64,000 nt of DNA from Roseburia sp. (GTDB lineage: Bacteria > Bacillota > Clostridia > Lachnospirales > Lachnospiraceae): positions 62,001 through 126,000 of the forward strand of contig JAGBEG010000004.1 in assembly GCA_017937095.1 (NCBI GenBank), written 5' to 3'. Position 1 is the stretch's first letter. Each line of letters starts with the position of its first letter. Under the pieces are notes generated by a model, which was not told the origin of the DNA, ran no database searches, and saw only the letters and a list, made by a program, of their open reading frames with translations. Shown here one piece after another: positions 7,397 through 15,149 of the stretch. The position numbers were made by a program, and so were the translations under genes.

Positions 7397-8498
7397 AAAA
7401 CTCTCCTTTCTCTATCTCTTCCTCACATAGTATATCACTTATATACATTTGCGGTACATCTGTTGTCAAATCGGTTTTGTCATGTTTCAATTTGCCTAAT
7501 GCCTGCTCTCTTCTCAAAAGAAACGATTTTTTATAATCTTCATAAATTCTTCGTTGTATATCGTTCATTCTGCCATTTTTCATCAGCACAGCAATATAAT
7601 CTCTGTTATTCAGTTTTCCAATCTCTTCCATAAGTTTCAAGGAGGGAGAGACACAAGTTATCAGCCAGTTCCATGTCTTATCCAGTGTTTTCTCCTGCGG
7701 TTGCATAGTGAGCTTAATCTTTCCTACGCCTTTCATAAATTCTTCCCACGCCGGATAGGTTGGATAGAGCCTTTTCCTTGTGCTCTTACTGTTTTCCGGC
7801 TTCTGCAAAAACCGCACCTTATCATTCAACACAGACAATGCTATCCTTGCCACATCTCTATCCTTTAACAATTCCTGCACCAGTCTGACCGCTTTTTTCT
7901 GCCGGAAACGCAGTTCATACCGATTCCAGTTTTCATCCAATTCTTTACCAAACTTTTCCGCCTGCTCATATCCCTTTTCATAAAATACGATTCGGAAATC
8001 GCTGTTTTTACTGCCGATATAGAAGCTCTTCCCCTTTGCTTCCAATTCCTCTTCTTTCAGCCTATCTGAACGATTCTCTGACATATCTTGCAACTGACTA
8101 GAAATCAATCCCTGGTTCTTCATCTCTATCAATTCAGAGATATTCAGATATGGTTTTCTATCGTCAATCGCTAAATCTATCCGAGGGAAATTTACGTTGT
8201 ATCTGCAAACTCGCTCCAAAAAATCGAACCATGTTTCCTGATTCATTGTGAGGAATCTCTCATAATCTCTGCACCCTGAACCGCTCATAAGTATCTGAAA
8301 TCCCTCATACTGTGCATTTCCCGTAGGTTTTAGAATCCGAATATCATCAAAACCTGCTATCGGCTCATGACCTGCAATCCCTTTAACTTTTCCATAAAGT
8401 TGCATAAAGTTCGATGGAATCCGCAATATGTCCTCTATGATTGTAATTACATTAGTACCTTTAACAGTTATCTGGCACCAATCAATCAGTGCCGACAA
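7362..8498 (-). CDS. MobT/Rep_trans relaxase (NicK-like)
   Basis: A 378-residue replication initiation factor family protein, the type that nicks oriT in ICEBs1, Tn916 and MobT elements. It has ALIDWCQITVKG near the N-terminus, FPRIDLAIDDRKPYLNI (metal/active-site region), GKSFYIGSKNSDFRIVFYEKG (catalytic Tyr region) and WNRYELRFRQKKA. The start is uncertain. The TTG at 8498 has only a weak AAGAAGAG site, while the upstream in-frame codons read TRQKEEL, as in the usual N-termini of this family, and run through the oriT repeat to a stop at about 8573-8575 without an ATG, GTG or TTG; an ATT at about 8549 is possible. It would nick the element for transfer and perhaps replication. Confidence 0.9.
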   Translation of the reverse strand: MSALIDWCQITVKGTNVITIIEDILRIPSNFMQLYGKVKGIAGHEPIAGFDDIRILKPTGNAQYEGFQILMSGSGCRDYERFLTMNQETWFDFLERVCRYNVNFPRIDLAIDDRKPYLNISELIEMKNQGLISSQLQDMSENRSDRLKEEELEAKGKSFYIGSKNSDFRIVFYEKGYEQAEKFGKELDENWNRYELRFRQKKAVRLVQELLKDRDVARIALSVLNDKVRFLQKPENSKSTRKRLYPTYPAWEEFMKGVGKIKLTMQPQEKTLDKTWNWLITCVSPSLKLMEEIGKLNNRDYIAVLMKNGRMNDIQRRIYEDYKKSFLLRREQALGKLKHDKTDLTTDVPQMYISDILCEEEIEKGEFFEERNSNLGEK

Positions 8499-8517
8499 CT
8501 CTTCTTTTTGACGAGTT

Positions 8518-8541
8518 ACTCCCCTGTTAGTATAGGGGAGT
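8518..8541 (-). other. oriT-like 24-bp inverted repeat
   Basis: On the minus strand: ACTCCCC, the 10-base loop TATACTAACA, GGGGAGT. From memory the functional oriT of ICEBs1, and the related one of Tn916, is a 24-bp site with 7-bp GC-rich arms and a loop ending CTAACA, lying at the 5' end of the relaxase gene. Size, arm length, loop ending and position all agree. This predicts the nick site. Confidence 0.75.
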
Positions 8542-8667
8542 TCTGAAATTTTTTTGTTTTCCGTTCTTTATCACCTGCCATTTCTTCTTTGTGGCTCTGC
8601 CACCGCCCAAAATCTCTCCCCGACCTTTCACTCTGTACGGTCGTAGGGAGATTTCAGGCGTGACTGC

Positions 8668-8997
8668 CTACATGTTCTTGCCGGAAACTGTACGAATCCC
8701 TTTACAAGTCACTCTCTCAACCAGTGTCGGATAATTCCCTCTCATTACATACGGGTCATAGACTGCATTATCCAACTCCACTACAGAATACGGTTCAATC
8801 TTCGGAAGTTCTGTTGCTTCCAAGCGGATATCTACACTATTTCCCAGCTTCATGCTACCGAGATGAAGCCTCAAAGCTTCCACTTCCTCTGTTTTCTTAC
8901 GGTTTTCCTTGTCGTATCGGTAACAATAATCTGCACCCATGTAGCGAAGTTCCCCAAACGCTTCTTTTACTTGCTCCTTCGTCAATATAATCTGCAT
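8668..8997 (-). CDS. DUF961-like accessory protein of the element
   Basis: A 109-residue protein: MQIILTKEQVKEAFGELRYMG, a basic stretch (YDKENRKKTEEVEA), then SVDIRLEATELPKIEPYSVVELDN. The layout resembles DUF961 proteins (Tn916 Orf22/Orf23) at the head of Tn916/ICEBs1 transfer modules, with modest similarity. First gene behind the element's main leftward promoter (9100-9128). ATG preceded by GGAGAAACGTGT. Between its stop and the oriT repeat (8545-8667) I see only basic-rich short frames and no convincing gene. DUF961 members aid replication or mobilisation; the role here is inferred. Confidence 0.6.
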   Translation of the reverse strand: MQIILTKEQVKEAFGELRYMGADYCYRYDKENRKKTEEVEALRLHLGSMKLGNSVDIRLEATELPKIEPYSVVELDNAVYDPYVMRGNYPTLVERVTCKGIRTVSGKNM

Positions 8998-9075
8998 ACA
9001 CGTTTCTCCATTTCCCCCGTTCTGCCGATAGGACAGCTATGCTTATTTTTACTGTATTTTTATGGCGCCATATGG

Positions 9076-9153
9076 TTCAGTTTTTTCTGAACTAATTGTA
9101 TCTTAGCATATCACAATTTGTTTTGCAACAAGAAATTCAGTTTTTTCTAAACT
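9076..9153. promoter_or_regulatory. Paired 18-bp operators of the element repressor
   Basis: TTCAGTTTTTTCTGAACT at 9076-9093 and TTCAGTTTTTTCTAAACT at 9136-9153, exactly 60 bp apart, each with TTCAG/CTGAA (or CTAAA) dyad symmetry. They flank the leftward promoter and lie upstream of the divergent repressor gene. The layout suits repression of the transfer module with autoregulation. A 12-bp palindrome TATGGCGCCATA sits at 9061-9072. Confidence 0.65.
9100..9128 (-). promoter_or_regulatory. Leftward promoter of the int-xis-mobT module
   Basis: TTGCAA, 17 bases, TAAGAT on the minus strand, placed between the two operator copies. Confidence 0.5.
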
Positions 9154-9242
9154 TTTTGTTCCCCTTTTTCTAACCTTGTGATATAGTAGACTTATAATGA
9201 GATATAACAAGATTTGAGTATATAAAGATGGAGAGTATAAGC

Positions 9243-9932
9243 ATGAATACTATCGCAGAACGAATTAAATTTGCCATGAATGCTAAAAATAAGAAGCAAA
9301 TAGAGATTGTGCGAGATACAGGCATTAGCAAAGGGGCGTTCAGTTCCTACCTTTCGGGTCAGTACAATCCCAAAATGGATAAACTCCAACTGATTGCCGA
9401 TTCTTTAGACGTTGATGTGAAATGGTTATGCGGGGAAAATGTACCCATGCAGACTGTAACCGAAGAAACACAGGCTATACAACAGTACGTTTTTTACAAC
9501 AGCAGTTGCTCCGAATATCTTTTTGATACTTTTATCGGTGATATTTATATTGGCATGATGACACAATATGCCGCGCTCATTCCACGCTTCTATGTACTCG
9601 TAAACCAAAGTACAAATGAAATGCATCTACTGCCTTTATTCTTAAAAGAAGATAGTTCACAATTCTACCTCTGCCCGTCTGCACTTCTTACCCCAGACGG
9701 ACACAGCACCTTTACGAATGATTTTGACAGTATTCATATGGCGCTAGAAACCTCTATCATTTATTATTATGGAATCAACACAGAGACTTATGAACCACAA
9801 ATAACAAAACTTACCTACTCGCGAACAAATAAATGCTATCAAATTACAGACGATCATTTCATCGATCCGATAGAAGAATTTGAACGAGAATTGATAAAGG
9901 AAGCACTCTATCTCAAACATAACCCCAAATAG
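9243..9932 (+). CDS. XRE-family repressor of the element
   Basis: A 229-residue protein. Residues 1-65 form a Cro/C1 HTH: ERIKFAMNAKNKKQIEIV, TGISKGAFSSYLSGQYNPK, KLQLIADSLDVDVKWLCG. Residues 75-229 form a domain I cannot name (YVFYNSSCSEYLFDTFIGDI...; no catalytic Ser-Lys pair of LexA/CI-type autoproteases is obvious). Start at 9243 is chosen because GGAG lies ten bases upstream; a frame from 9228 lacks a site. It diverges from the transfer module with paired operators between, the arrangement of ImmR/CI-type control. A TATAAT at 9194-9199 is its probable -10. Confidence 0.8.
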   Translation: MNTIAERIKFAMNAKNKKQIEIVRDTGISKGAFSSYLSGQYNPKMDKLQLIADSLDVDVKWLCGENVPMQTVTEETQAIQQYVFYNSSCSEYLFDTFIGDIYIGMMTQYAALIPRFYVLVNQSTNEMHLLPLFLKEDSSQFYLCPSALLTPDGHSTFTNDFDSIHMALETSIIYYYGINTETYEPQITKLTYSRTNKCYQITDDHFIDPIEEFERELIKEALYLKHNPK

Positions 9933-9939
9933 CAGACAA

Positions 9940-9980
9940 GAGGACTTGCAAGGTTTATGACCTTACAAGTCCTCTGTTAT
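9940..9980 (+). terminator. Terminator of the element repressor
   Basis: A 14-bp stem with one mismatch (9940-9953 with 9961-9974), 7-base loop, then TGTTATATC. The U-tract is weak. Confidence 0.6.
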
Positions 9981-10009
9981 ATCATGGTGTTATTGGCAAC
10001 GTCCGTTCC

Positions 10010-10055
10010 GTCAAGGACTGCCCTACGGCGTATCGGCTTCGCCTTGTTCCTTGAC
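10010..10055. repeat. Nested inverted repeat in the element's non-coding region
   Basis: GTCAAGGA pairs with TCCTTGAC (8 bp), enclosing GGCG/CGCC. It lies in the gene-free stretch 9981-10183. Long imperfect stem-loops like this serve as single-strand origins in rolling-circle replicons, which would fit an element with a Rep_trans relaxase, but this is a guess. I see nothing else in the stretch. Confidence 0.4.
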
Positions 10056-10183
10056 CTCACTAAATATCCTAATATATCAAATATTTATCCGTCTGGAATT
10101 TGTACCACAATTACTCTTGTATCCCCATCATTTTTTATTCATCTCCATCTTTTGCAGAAGCAAAAAAGAGAGTTTTATTCATC

Positions 10184-10813
10184 TCATACTTGACTGTTCA
10201 TCAACAATAATCCTTCTTTAAAGAGATTTACAGCGTCCAAAAGTCCTTGTTGATATGCTGCTCTCCCATACTCAGAACTTCTCTCATTACAAGCTGATAA
10301 TGCGTCATCAACAATTTTCCATTGTTTATCAGAAAAATCATATTTATCAACTTTATTAATTTTTTCACTGACTCGTTTCGTTACTTCTTGATACTTCTTA
10401 TCTTTTTTCAAAGTTTCTTCCAGTGCTGTGTCCATTCTATATCCGGTCATTTCTTCCAACACCGTCCTTTGCTTTTTCGTATCTGATACAATATTCAATA
10501 TGGAATTTTCTCCATGCTTATAATACTCGTGCTCTAAGTTCCTGAACAACTGAAAGCCTACCAATACCCCTGCCTCAAAATATATATCATCATGTAATGT
10601 AGCAAAATCTATGATAATACCAACCAACTTATCATCTTTTCTATCTGCTTCTGAATATAAGTGTTCTAATTTTCCATAAATTTCATCATATGATTTCTGT
10701 ATTTCCTTTTCATAATCTTCAAACTTCTTTCTTCCTGAATCTGTTCCATATATCAGAAATCCCATGAGGTTCTCTAACCTGATTTTTTCTAACATTTCCG
10801 TCAATTCAGACAT
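10184..10813 (-). CDS. DUF6809-like accessory protein
   Basis: A 209-residue soluble, highly charged, mostly helical protein. Segments EKIRLENLMGFLIYG, LYSEADRKDDKLVGIIIDF and HDDIYFEAGVLVGFQLFRNL match what I remember of DUF6809, a family of unknown function common on clostridial mobile elements. AAAGGAAG precedes the ATG. It diverges from an XRE gene 139 bases away with three operator-like repeats between, so it is probably controlled by that regulator. Confidence 0.6.
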   Translation of the reverse strand: MSELTEMLEKIRLENLMGFLIYGTDSGRKKFEDYEKEIQKSYDEIYGKLEHLYSEADRKDDKLVGIIIDFATLHDDIYFEAGVLVGFQLFRNLEHEYYKHGENSILNIVSDTKKQRTVLEEMTGYRMDTALEETLKKDKKYQEVTKRVSEKINKVDKYDFSDKQWKIVDDALSACNERSSEYGRAAYQQGLLDAVNLFKEGLLLMNSQV

Positions 10814-10836
10814 TTAATTTCTTCCTTTCATTTCTA

Positions 10837-10927
10837 ATATTTCTTTATTGCGAAATATTTCTTTATCACGAAATATTATAATGACTATGTTAGATAAAAT
10901 CAAGCAAAAGTTTCTCTATTACGAAAC
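10837..10927. promoter_or_regulatory. Three operator-like dyads between the DUF6809-like and XRE genes
   Basis: ATATTTC-N8-GAAATAT occurs at 10837-10858 and again, overlapping, at 10855-10876; a third weaker copy, GTTTC-N8-GAAAC, is at 10910-10927. The N8 cores are similar (TTTATTGC, TTTATCAC, TCTATTAC). A TATAAT follows at 10877-10882. Likely binding sites of the XRE protein encoded next to them. Confidence 0.6.
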
Positions 10928-10952
10928 TTTTTTCAAGAAAGAGAGTTTTTAT

Positions 10953-11189
10953 ATGCAAAAAATCAGACCAGATATGGATATCGGTCATAATATCCAGCGT
11001 CTCAGAAAAAATGCTAATATGACACAAGATCAAACCATTGCCCATTTGCAACTTATGGGAATTGAAATCTCAAAAAGCACTTATGCAAAACTTGAAACAA
11101 ACAGAATGAATATTAAAGTCAGTGAATTAGTCGCACTTAGCAAAATTTTTCACGCAGATATCAAAGAGTTTTTTGACGGACTTCTCTGA
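10953..11189 (+). CDS. Small XRE-family HTH protein
   Basis: A 78-residue single HTH domain: GHNIQRLRKNANMTQDQTIAHLQ, IEISKSTYAKLETNRMNIKVSEL, LSKIFHADIKEFFDGLL. The ATG at 10953 (MQKIRPDMD) is chosen; an in-frame reading from 10848 would begin inside the operator repeats and lacks a ribosome binding site, whereas AAGAAAGAGAG lies just upstream of 10953. Probable autoregulator and repressor of the divergent gene. Followed by a strong terminator. Confidence 0.8.
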   Translation: MQKIRPDMDIGHNIQRLRKNANMTQDQTIAHLQLMGIEISKSTYAKLETNRMNIKVSELVALSKIFHADIKEFFDGLL

Positions 11190-11197
11190 TTCAAAAC

Positions 11198-11241
11198 AAA
11201 AGGAGATTGCCACATATTAATGGTAATCTCCTTTTCTCTTT
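11198..11241 (+). terminator. Terminator after the XRE gene
   Basis: A 14-bp stem (11198-11211 with 11222-11235, one G-U) and 10-base loop, then CTCTTT. The A-rich 5' arm makes it work on the other strand too. Confidence 0.75.
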
Positions 11242-11285
11242 AACATTTTAAAAAATATCGGTTTCTGTCACAGTTCTTAAAAATC

Positions 11286-11303
11286 GGGCGTAAGTTGGGC
11301 GTA
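11286..11303. repeat. Integrase arm-type repeats, right end
   Basis: Two direct GGGCGTA copies 11 bp apart, same orientation and spacing as at 5851-5880. Confidence 0.6.
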
Positions 11304-11368
11304 AAATCGTAAATTATCGCTTCTTCTAATCTCAAAGAATCCTTTATTTGCGCCACTTTTAGCCATTT

Positions 11369-12856
11369 CTACTTCTCCAAGCTCTTCATCGTCGGGAACA
11401 ACAACACATCCCTTATCGCCGGACTGTCCGTCATCATCATGACCATTCTGTCAATACCGAATCCGATTCCACCCGTCGGCGGCATACCGATGGAAAGTGC
11501 GTTTAAGAAATCCTCGTCCGTGTGGTTCGCCTCGTCATCACCGGCAGCAAGCAGCGCTTCCTGTGCCTCGAAACGGCGGCGCTGATCCTCAGGATCATTT
11601 AACTCGGAATAAGCATTCGCCATCTCCCAGCCGTTCATGAAGAACTCAAAGCGCTCTACATAATCCGGGTTCTCCGGCTTCTTCTTCGTGAGCGGGGAAA
11701 TCTCGATCGGGTGATCCATGACGAAGGTCGGCTGAATCAGGTGCTCCTCGACATACTCCTCGAAGAACAGATTTAAGATATCACCCTTCTTGTGGCGCTC
11801 CTCATACTCGATGTGATGCTCGTCCGCAAGCTTCTTTGCCTCCGCAGTGTCCTTCACCTCGTTAAAATCCACATTTGCATACTTCTTCACAGCGTCTACC
11901 ATCGTAATGCGTTCAAACGGCTTGGATAAATCCATCGTGTGCTCGCCGTAAGTCAGGATCTCGGAACCTGTCACTTCCTTTGCCACGTAGCGGTAAAGAT
12001 TCTCCGTCAGATCCATCATGCCGTGATAATCGGTGTATGCCTGATAAAGCTCCATCAGCGTAAATTCCGGGTTGTGTCTGGTATCAAGACCCTCGTTGCG
12101 GAATACGCGTCCGATCTCATAGACGCGCTCCATTCCTCCGACGATCAGTCTCTTTAAATAGAGCTCCAGGGAAATGCGAAGCTTTAAGTCCTCGTCGAGT
12201 GCGTTGAAATGCGTCTCGAACGGTCTTGCCGAAGCACCGCCGGCATTCGATACGAGCATCGGCGTTTCAACCTCCATGAAGCCCTGTCCATCGAGATAAC
12301 GGCGGATCGTGCTGATTACCTTCGAACGCTTCACAAAGGTGTCCTTGACATCCTCATTCATGATCAGATCCACATATCTCTGGCGATATCTGGTGTCCGT
12401 GTCGGTCAGACCATGGAACTTCTCCGGCAGAATCTGCAGGCTCTTGGAAAGCAGCGTCACTTCCGATGCATGAACCGATATCTCGCCCGTCTTTGTCTTA
12501 AAGACAATGCCCTTCACGCCAAGAATATCGCCCACGTCATATTTCTTGAAATCCTTATATGATTCCTCACCAATGTCATCCCTTGCAACATAAATCTGGA
12601 TGCGTCCCTTAAGATCCTGAATATTGCAGAAGGATGCTTTTCCCATGACGCGCTTGAACATCATTCGCCCGGCAACAGAGACCTCTTTGCCTTCCATCTC
12701 CTCAAAATGCTCTTTGATGTCCGTGCTGTGGTTCGTGACATCATACTTTGTGATGACAAACGGGTCCCTGCCGTTCTCCTGCAATTCATGCAGCTTATCG
12801 TAGCGAACCTTAAGCAACTGATTCACGTCCTGCTGATTGTTATTCTGCTCTGCCAT
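11369..12856 (-). CDS. lysS: Lysyl-tRNA synthetase, class II
   Basis: A 495-residue LysRS that charges tRNA-Lys. N-terminal OB-fold anticodon domain (VSVAGRMMFKRVMGKASFCN), class II motif 2 (VYEIGRVFRNEGLDTRHNPE) and motif 3 (GGIGFGIDRMVMMMTDS), ending LLFPTMKSLEK. Normal length. The ATG is preceded by GGAGGAAGAGC. The last codons contain the integration core of the mobile element, which supplies a slightly different 3' end. The stop is 26 bases... downstream order is greA-lysS, a common clostridial pair; greA ends 26 bases upstream of this start. Confidence 0.97.
   Translation of the reverse strand: MAEQNNNQQDVNQLLKVRYDKLHELQENGRDPFVITKYDVTNHSTDIKEHFEEMEGKEVSVAGRMMFKRVMGKASFCNIQDLKGRIQIYVARDDIGEESYKDFKKYDVGDILGVKGIVFKTKTGEISVHASEVTLLSKSLQILPEKFHGLTDTDTRYRQRYVDLIMNEDVKDTFVKRSKVISTIRRYLDGQGFMEVETPMLVSNAGGASARPFETHFNALDEDLKLRISLELYLKRLIVGGMERVYEIGRVFRNEGLDTRHNPEFTLMELYQAYTDYHGMMDLTENLYRYVAKEVTGSEILTYGEHTMDLSKPFERITMVDAVKKYANVDFNEVKDTAEAKKLADEHHIEYEERHKKGDILNLFFEEYVEEHLIQPTFVMDHPIEISPLTKKKPENPDYVERFEFFMNGWEMANAYSELNDPEDQRRRFEAQEALLAAGDDEANHTDEDFLNALSIGMPPTGGIGFGIDRMVMMMTDSPAIRDVLLFPTMKSLEK
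11384..11397. other. attR core within lysS
   Basis: CTTCATCGTCGGGA, identical to attL; encodes part of FPTMK at the C-terminus of lysS. Confidence 0.85.
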
Positions 12857-12882
12857 GCTCTTCCTCCATTTAGCGCTTACTG

Positions 12883-13365
12883 CTATTCGTTCGATCTGTG
12901 AATAGAAATGATCTTGTATGAAAACTCTCCTGCCGGTGTAGATACGGTCACGGTATCGCCGACCTTTTTGCCAAGGAGTGCTTTTCCGACCGGAGACTCG
13001 TTGGAAATCTTGCCCTTTAAGCTGTTCGCCTCGGTGGAGCCTACGATCTTGTACTCTAATTCCTCGTCAAATTCGCAATCAAGGATCTTTACCTGACAGC
13101 CGATGCTTACCTTATCCAGATCGACCTCTTCCTCGACAAAGACCTCTGCATTCTTAAGAATCTTCTCGAGCTCCTCGATACGCGCCTCGATGTCTCTCTG
13201 CTCGTCCTTTGCAGCGTCGTACTCCGCGTTCTCGGATAAGTCGCCCTGCTCTCTTGCTTCCTTGATCTTCTGGGAGACTTCTTTTCTCTTTACTACCTTT
13301 AACTCCTCTAACTCGTCCTCCAGTTTCTTAAGTCCTTCGTAAGTCAGAATGTTTTTCTTGTCCAT
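12883..13365 (-). CDS. greA: Transcription elongation factor GreA
   Basis: A 160-residue GreA, which rescues backtracked RNA polymerase by stimulating transcript cleavage. The N-terminal antiparallel coiled coil ([17 protein letters not shown]... [20 protein letters not shown]) has the conserved tip acidic residues; the C-terminal FKBP-like domain has [18 protein letters not shown]. Start at 13365 gives the family length; a frame from 13398 adds a non-conserved leader. Confidence 0.96.
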   Translation of the reverse strand: MDKKNILTYEGLKKLEDELEELKVVKRKEVSQKIKEAREQGDLSENAEYDAAKDEQRDIEARIEELEKILKNAEVFVEEEVDLDKVSIGCQVKILDCEFDEELEYKIVGSTEANSLKGKISNESPVGKALLGKKVGDTVTVSTPAGEFSYKIISIHRSNE

Positions 13366-13394
13366 TACCCTTCTACCCTTCTTTGTACATTTTA

Positions 13395-14123
13395 TCAATT
13401 TCCATAAAAAGCTTCTTCAAATCTGTCTCGTCCAAGCTTTTCCTGCTGTTTTTGCATGCCCTTAACAATCACAGTATTATAACCGATAGGCACCATGATG
13501 TCAAGATTTTCCCCCTGTTTCCAAGGCTTTTTGTGAATTGGGATATAGGCCCTGCCCTCTCCCATCTGTCCCGTATAACAATCGCCCTCCCACTCAAAGT
13601 CCAGCAGCAGCTTCCATGTATCCATCCTTCTGCCTGCTGCGTTATATCCTCGCTGTCCCTCACGCCCGGCTCGCTGTTCCGTATGCCCGGCTCGCTGTTC
13701 CGTATGCCCGCTTCGCTGTCCCTCACGCCCGGCTCGCTGTTCCGTATGCCCGCTTCGCTGTCTCTCATGCCCGGCTCGCTGTTCCGTATGCCCGCTTCGC
13801 TGCCTCTCATACCCGGTTCGCTGGTGCGCCCCAGCTAGCTCCCGTTTGGAAAAAAGCATCACGACCAGCCCGTTCTCCTCATACATTCTCTCTGCAAATT
13901 CATAAAAATATGCGGGGCGCTCCGTATAAATAGACAGGAAATTCAGATCGTCCGCAAGCTGCTCCAACACATCCCGCACATCCGCCGGTTCAAACATGCT
14001 GCCCTGCCCGGACTCCTCGTCGATTACCTCAAGCTCCACCCTCTGGGGCGCAATCCCCCGCTCCTTTAGAATACCAAAGAAAATAGGGCGGAAATTCCGC
14101 AAAAATTCATTGGAGTAAGACAT
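13395..14123 (-). CDS. Hypothetical protein with 7-residue tandem repeats
   Basis: 242 residues, no recognised family. Conserved-looking N-terminus ([58 protein letters not shown]) and C-terminus ([19 protein letters not shown]) are separated by about eight copies of a heptad of the form G-[HR]-x-x-Q-R-[AS] ([21 protein letters not shown]). The heptads come from a 21-bp DNA repeat at about 13655-13825. GAAGGAAA precedes the ATG at 14123, 18 bases after dusB, so it is in the dusB-greA-lysS cluster. The linker length may vary by slippage. Confidence 0.6.
   Translation of the reverse strand: MSYSNEFLRNFRPIFFGILKERGIAPQRVELEVIDEESGQGSMFEPADVRDVLEQLADDLNFLSIYTERPAYFYEFAERMYEENGLVVMLFSKRELAGAHQRTGYERQRSGHTEQRAGHERQRSGHTEQRAGREGQRSGHTEQRAGHTEQRAGREGQRGYNAAGRRMDTWKLLLDFEWEGDCYTGQMGEGRAYIPIHKKPWKQGENLDIMVPIGYNTVIVKGMQKQQEKLGRDRFEEAFYGN
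13655..13825. repeat. 21-bp minisatellite, about 8 copies, in frame
   Basis: Units such as CGTATGCCCGGCTCGCTGTT alternate with near copies (ATGCCCGCTTCGCTGTC). The period is 21 bp, so changes in copy number keep the frame and all three frames stay open on both strands. Confidence 0.85.
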
Positions 14124-14141
14124 TTTCCTTCTGTCCTGCAA

Positions 14142-15131
14142 TTATATTTCTTCATTATATGATTGCACTTCCCGGAATAATGCCTCAAGCTGCTCATAAT
14201 TTTCCACTTCGTTGATTCTTCCCCGAAGCCTGGAGGAATTGCGGTAGCCTGCTGTGTACCACGCTGCATGTTTGCGGATTTCGCGGATTCCCGTATAGTC
14301 GCCTTTGAATGCAAGCTGCATCCGCGCATGGCGCAGCAGCATGTCCGTCACCTCGGAAAATGCAGGCTTTTCTGGCGTTTCACCCGTCTTAAAATAATGC
14401 AGAATCTGCGCAAAGATCCACGGATTTCCCTCCGCTCCCCGCGCGATCATATATCCGTCGCATCCGGTCTGTTCCGCCATTGCCGCAACATCCTCCGCCG
14501 TTTTAATATCGCCGTTTCCGATGACCGGAATTAAGACCTCCTCCTTCACCGCGCGGATAATCTCCCAATCCGCCTTGCCGGAATAGAACTGCTCCCGTGT
14601 CCGCCCATGTACGGCGATTGCCGCCGCGCCGGACTCCTCGGCGATATGCGCCATTTCCACGGCATTGACATGCGCATCGTCAAAGCCCTTGCGGATTTTG
14701 ACCGTCACAGGTTTGTCAATTGCCCGCACTGTCTTCTCAATGATTTTCCCGGCAAGAACCGGATTTTTCATCAGTGCCGAGCCGTCGCCGTTTCCCACGA
14801 TTTTCGGAACCGGGCAGCCCATATTAATGTCTAAAATATCAAACGGACGTTCCTCGATCCGCTTTGCCATTTCACTGATAATATCCGGGTCTGAACCAAA
14901 GAGCTGAAGCGACACGGGATGCTCGCCGGGATCGATTGTAAGAAGCTCCTCTGTATTCCGGTTTCCATACAGGATCGCCTTGGCGCTGACCATCTCCATG
15001 CATACAAGCCCCGCCCCCTGCTCCCTGCAGAGCAAGCGAAATGGCAGGTCACTCACGCCTGCCATCGGTGCCAATATCAAATTATTTTCCAACGTTACAT
15101 TGCCGATCTGCAATGGTCTGATAATATCCAT
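14142..15131 (-). CDS. dusB: tRNA-dihydrouridine synthase (DusB type)
   Basis: A 329-residue FMN-dependent enzyme that reduces uridines in tRNA D-loops. TIM-barrel hallmarks: NNLILAPMAGVSDLPFR, DINMGCPVPKIVGNGDGSAL (with the catalytic Cys), VTVKIRKGFD, VHGRTREQFYSGKADW, VIGNGDIKTAEDV and GCDGYMIARGAEGNPWIF; C-terminal helical tRNA-binding domain. It lies 18 bases downstream of coaX. Confidence 0.95.
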   Translation of the reverse strand: MDIIRPLQIGNVTLENNLILAPMAGVSDLPFRLLCREQGAGLVCMEMVSAKAILYGNRNTEELLTIDPGEHPVSLQLFGSDPDIISEMAKRIEERPFDILDINMGCPVPKIVGNGDGSALMKNPVLAGKIIEKTVRAIDKPVTVKIRKGFDDAHVNAVEMAHIAEESGAAAIAVHGRTREQFYSGKADWEIIRAVKEEVLIPVIGNGDIKTAEDVAAMAEQTGCDGYMIARGAEGNPWIFAQILHYFKTGETPEKPAFSEVTDMLLRHARMQLAFKGDYTGIREIRKHAAWYTAGYRNSSRLRGRINEVENYEQLEALFREVQSYNEEI

Positions 15132-15149
15132 ACCGCCTGTTTCTTCCGC

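Larger units (their letters stand above)
5720..11397. mobile_element. Integrative mobilizable element (MobT type) in the 3' end of lysS
   Basis: About 5.7 kb bounded by a 14-bp direct repeat (5720-5733 and 11384-11397) that lies in the last codons of lysS. The right copy is part of intact lysS ending SLEK; beyond the left copy the flank still encodes SLDK and a stop, the native lysS end. Gene order from the left: tyrosine integrase, excisionase, Rep_trans/MobT relaxase, oriT-like repeat, DUF961-like gene (all minus); XRE repressor (plus); DUF6809-like gene (minus); second XRE gene (plus). There are no conjugation channel genes, so it must be mobilised by a helper element of the Tn916/ICEBs1 class. 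Confidence 0.88.

Noticed and set aside
5720-11397. Prophage
   Set aside because: No structural, packaging or lysis genes; relaxase, oriT and DUF961-like gene indicate a mobilizable element.
13383-13933. Open frames on both strands over the 21-bp array
   Set aside because: Shadows of the minisatellite. Only the 13395-14123 frame has conserved-looking ends and a ribosome site.
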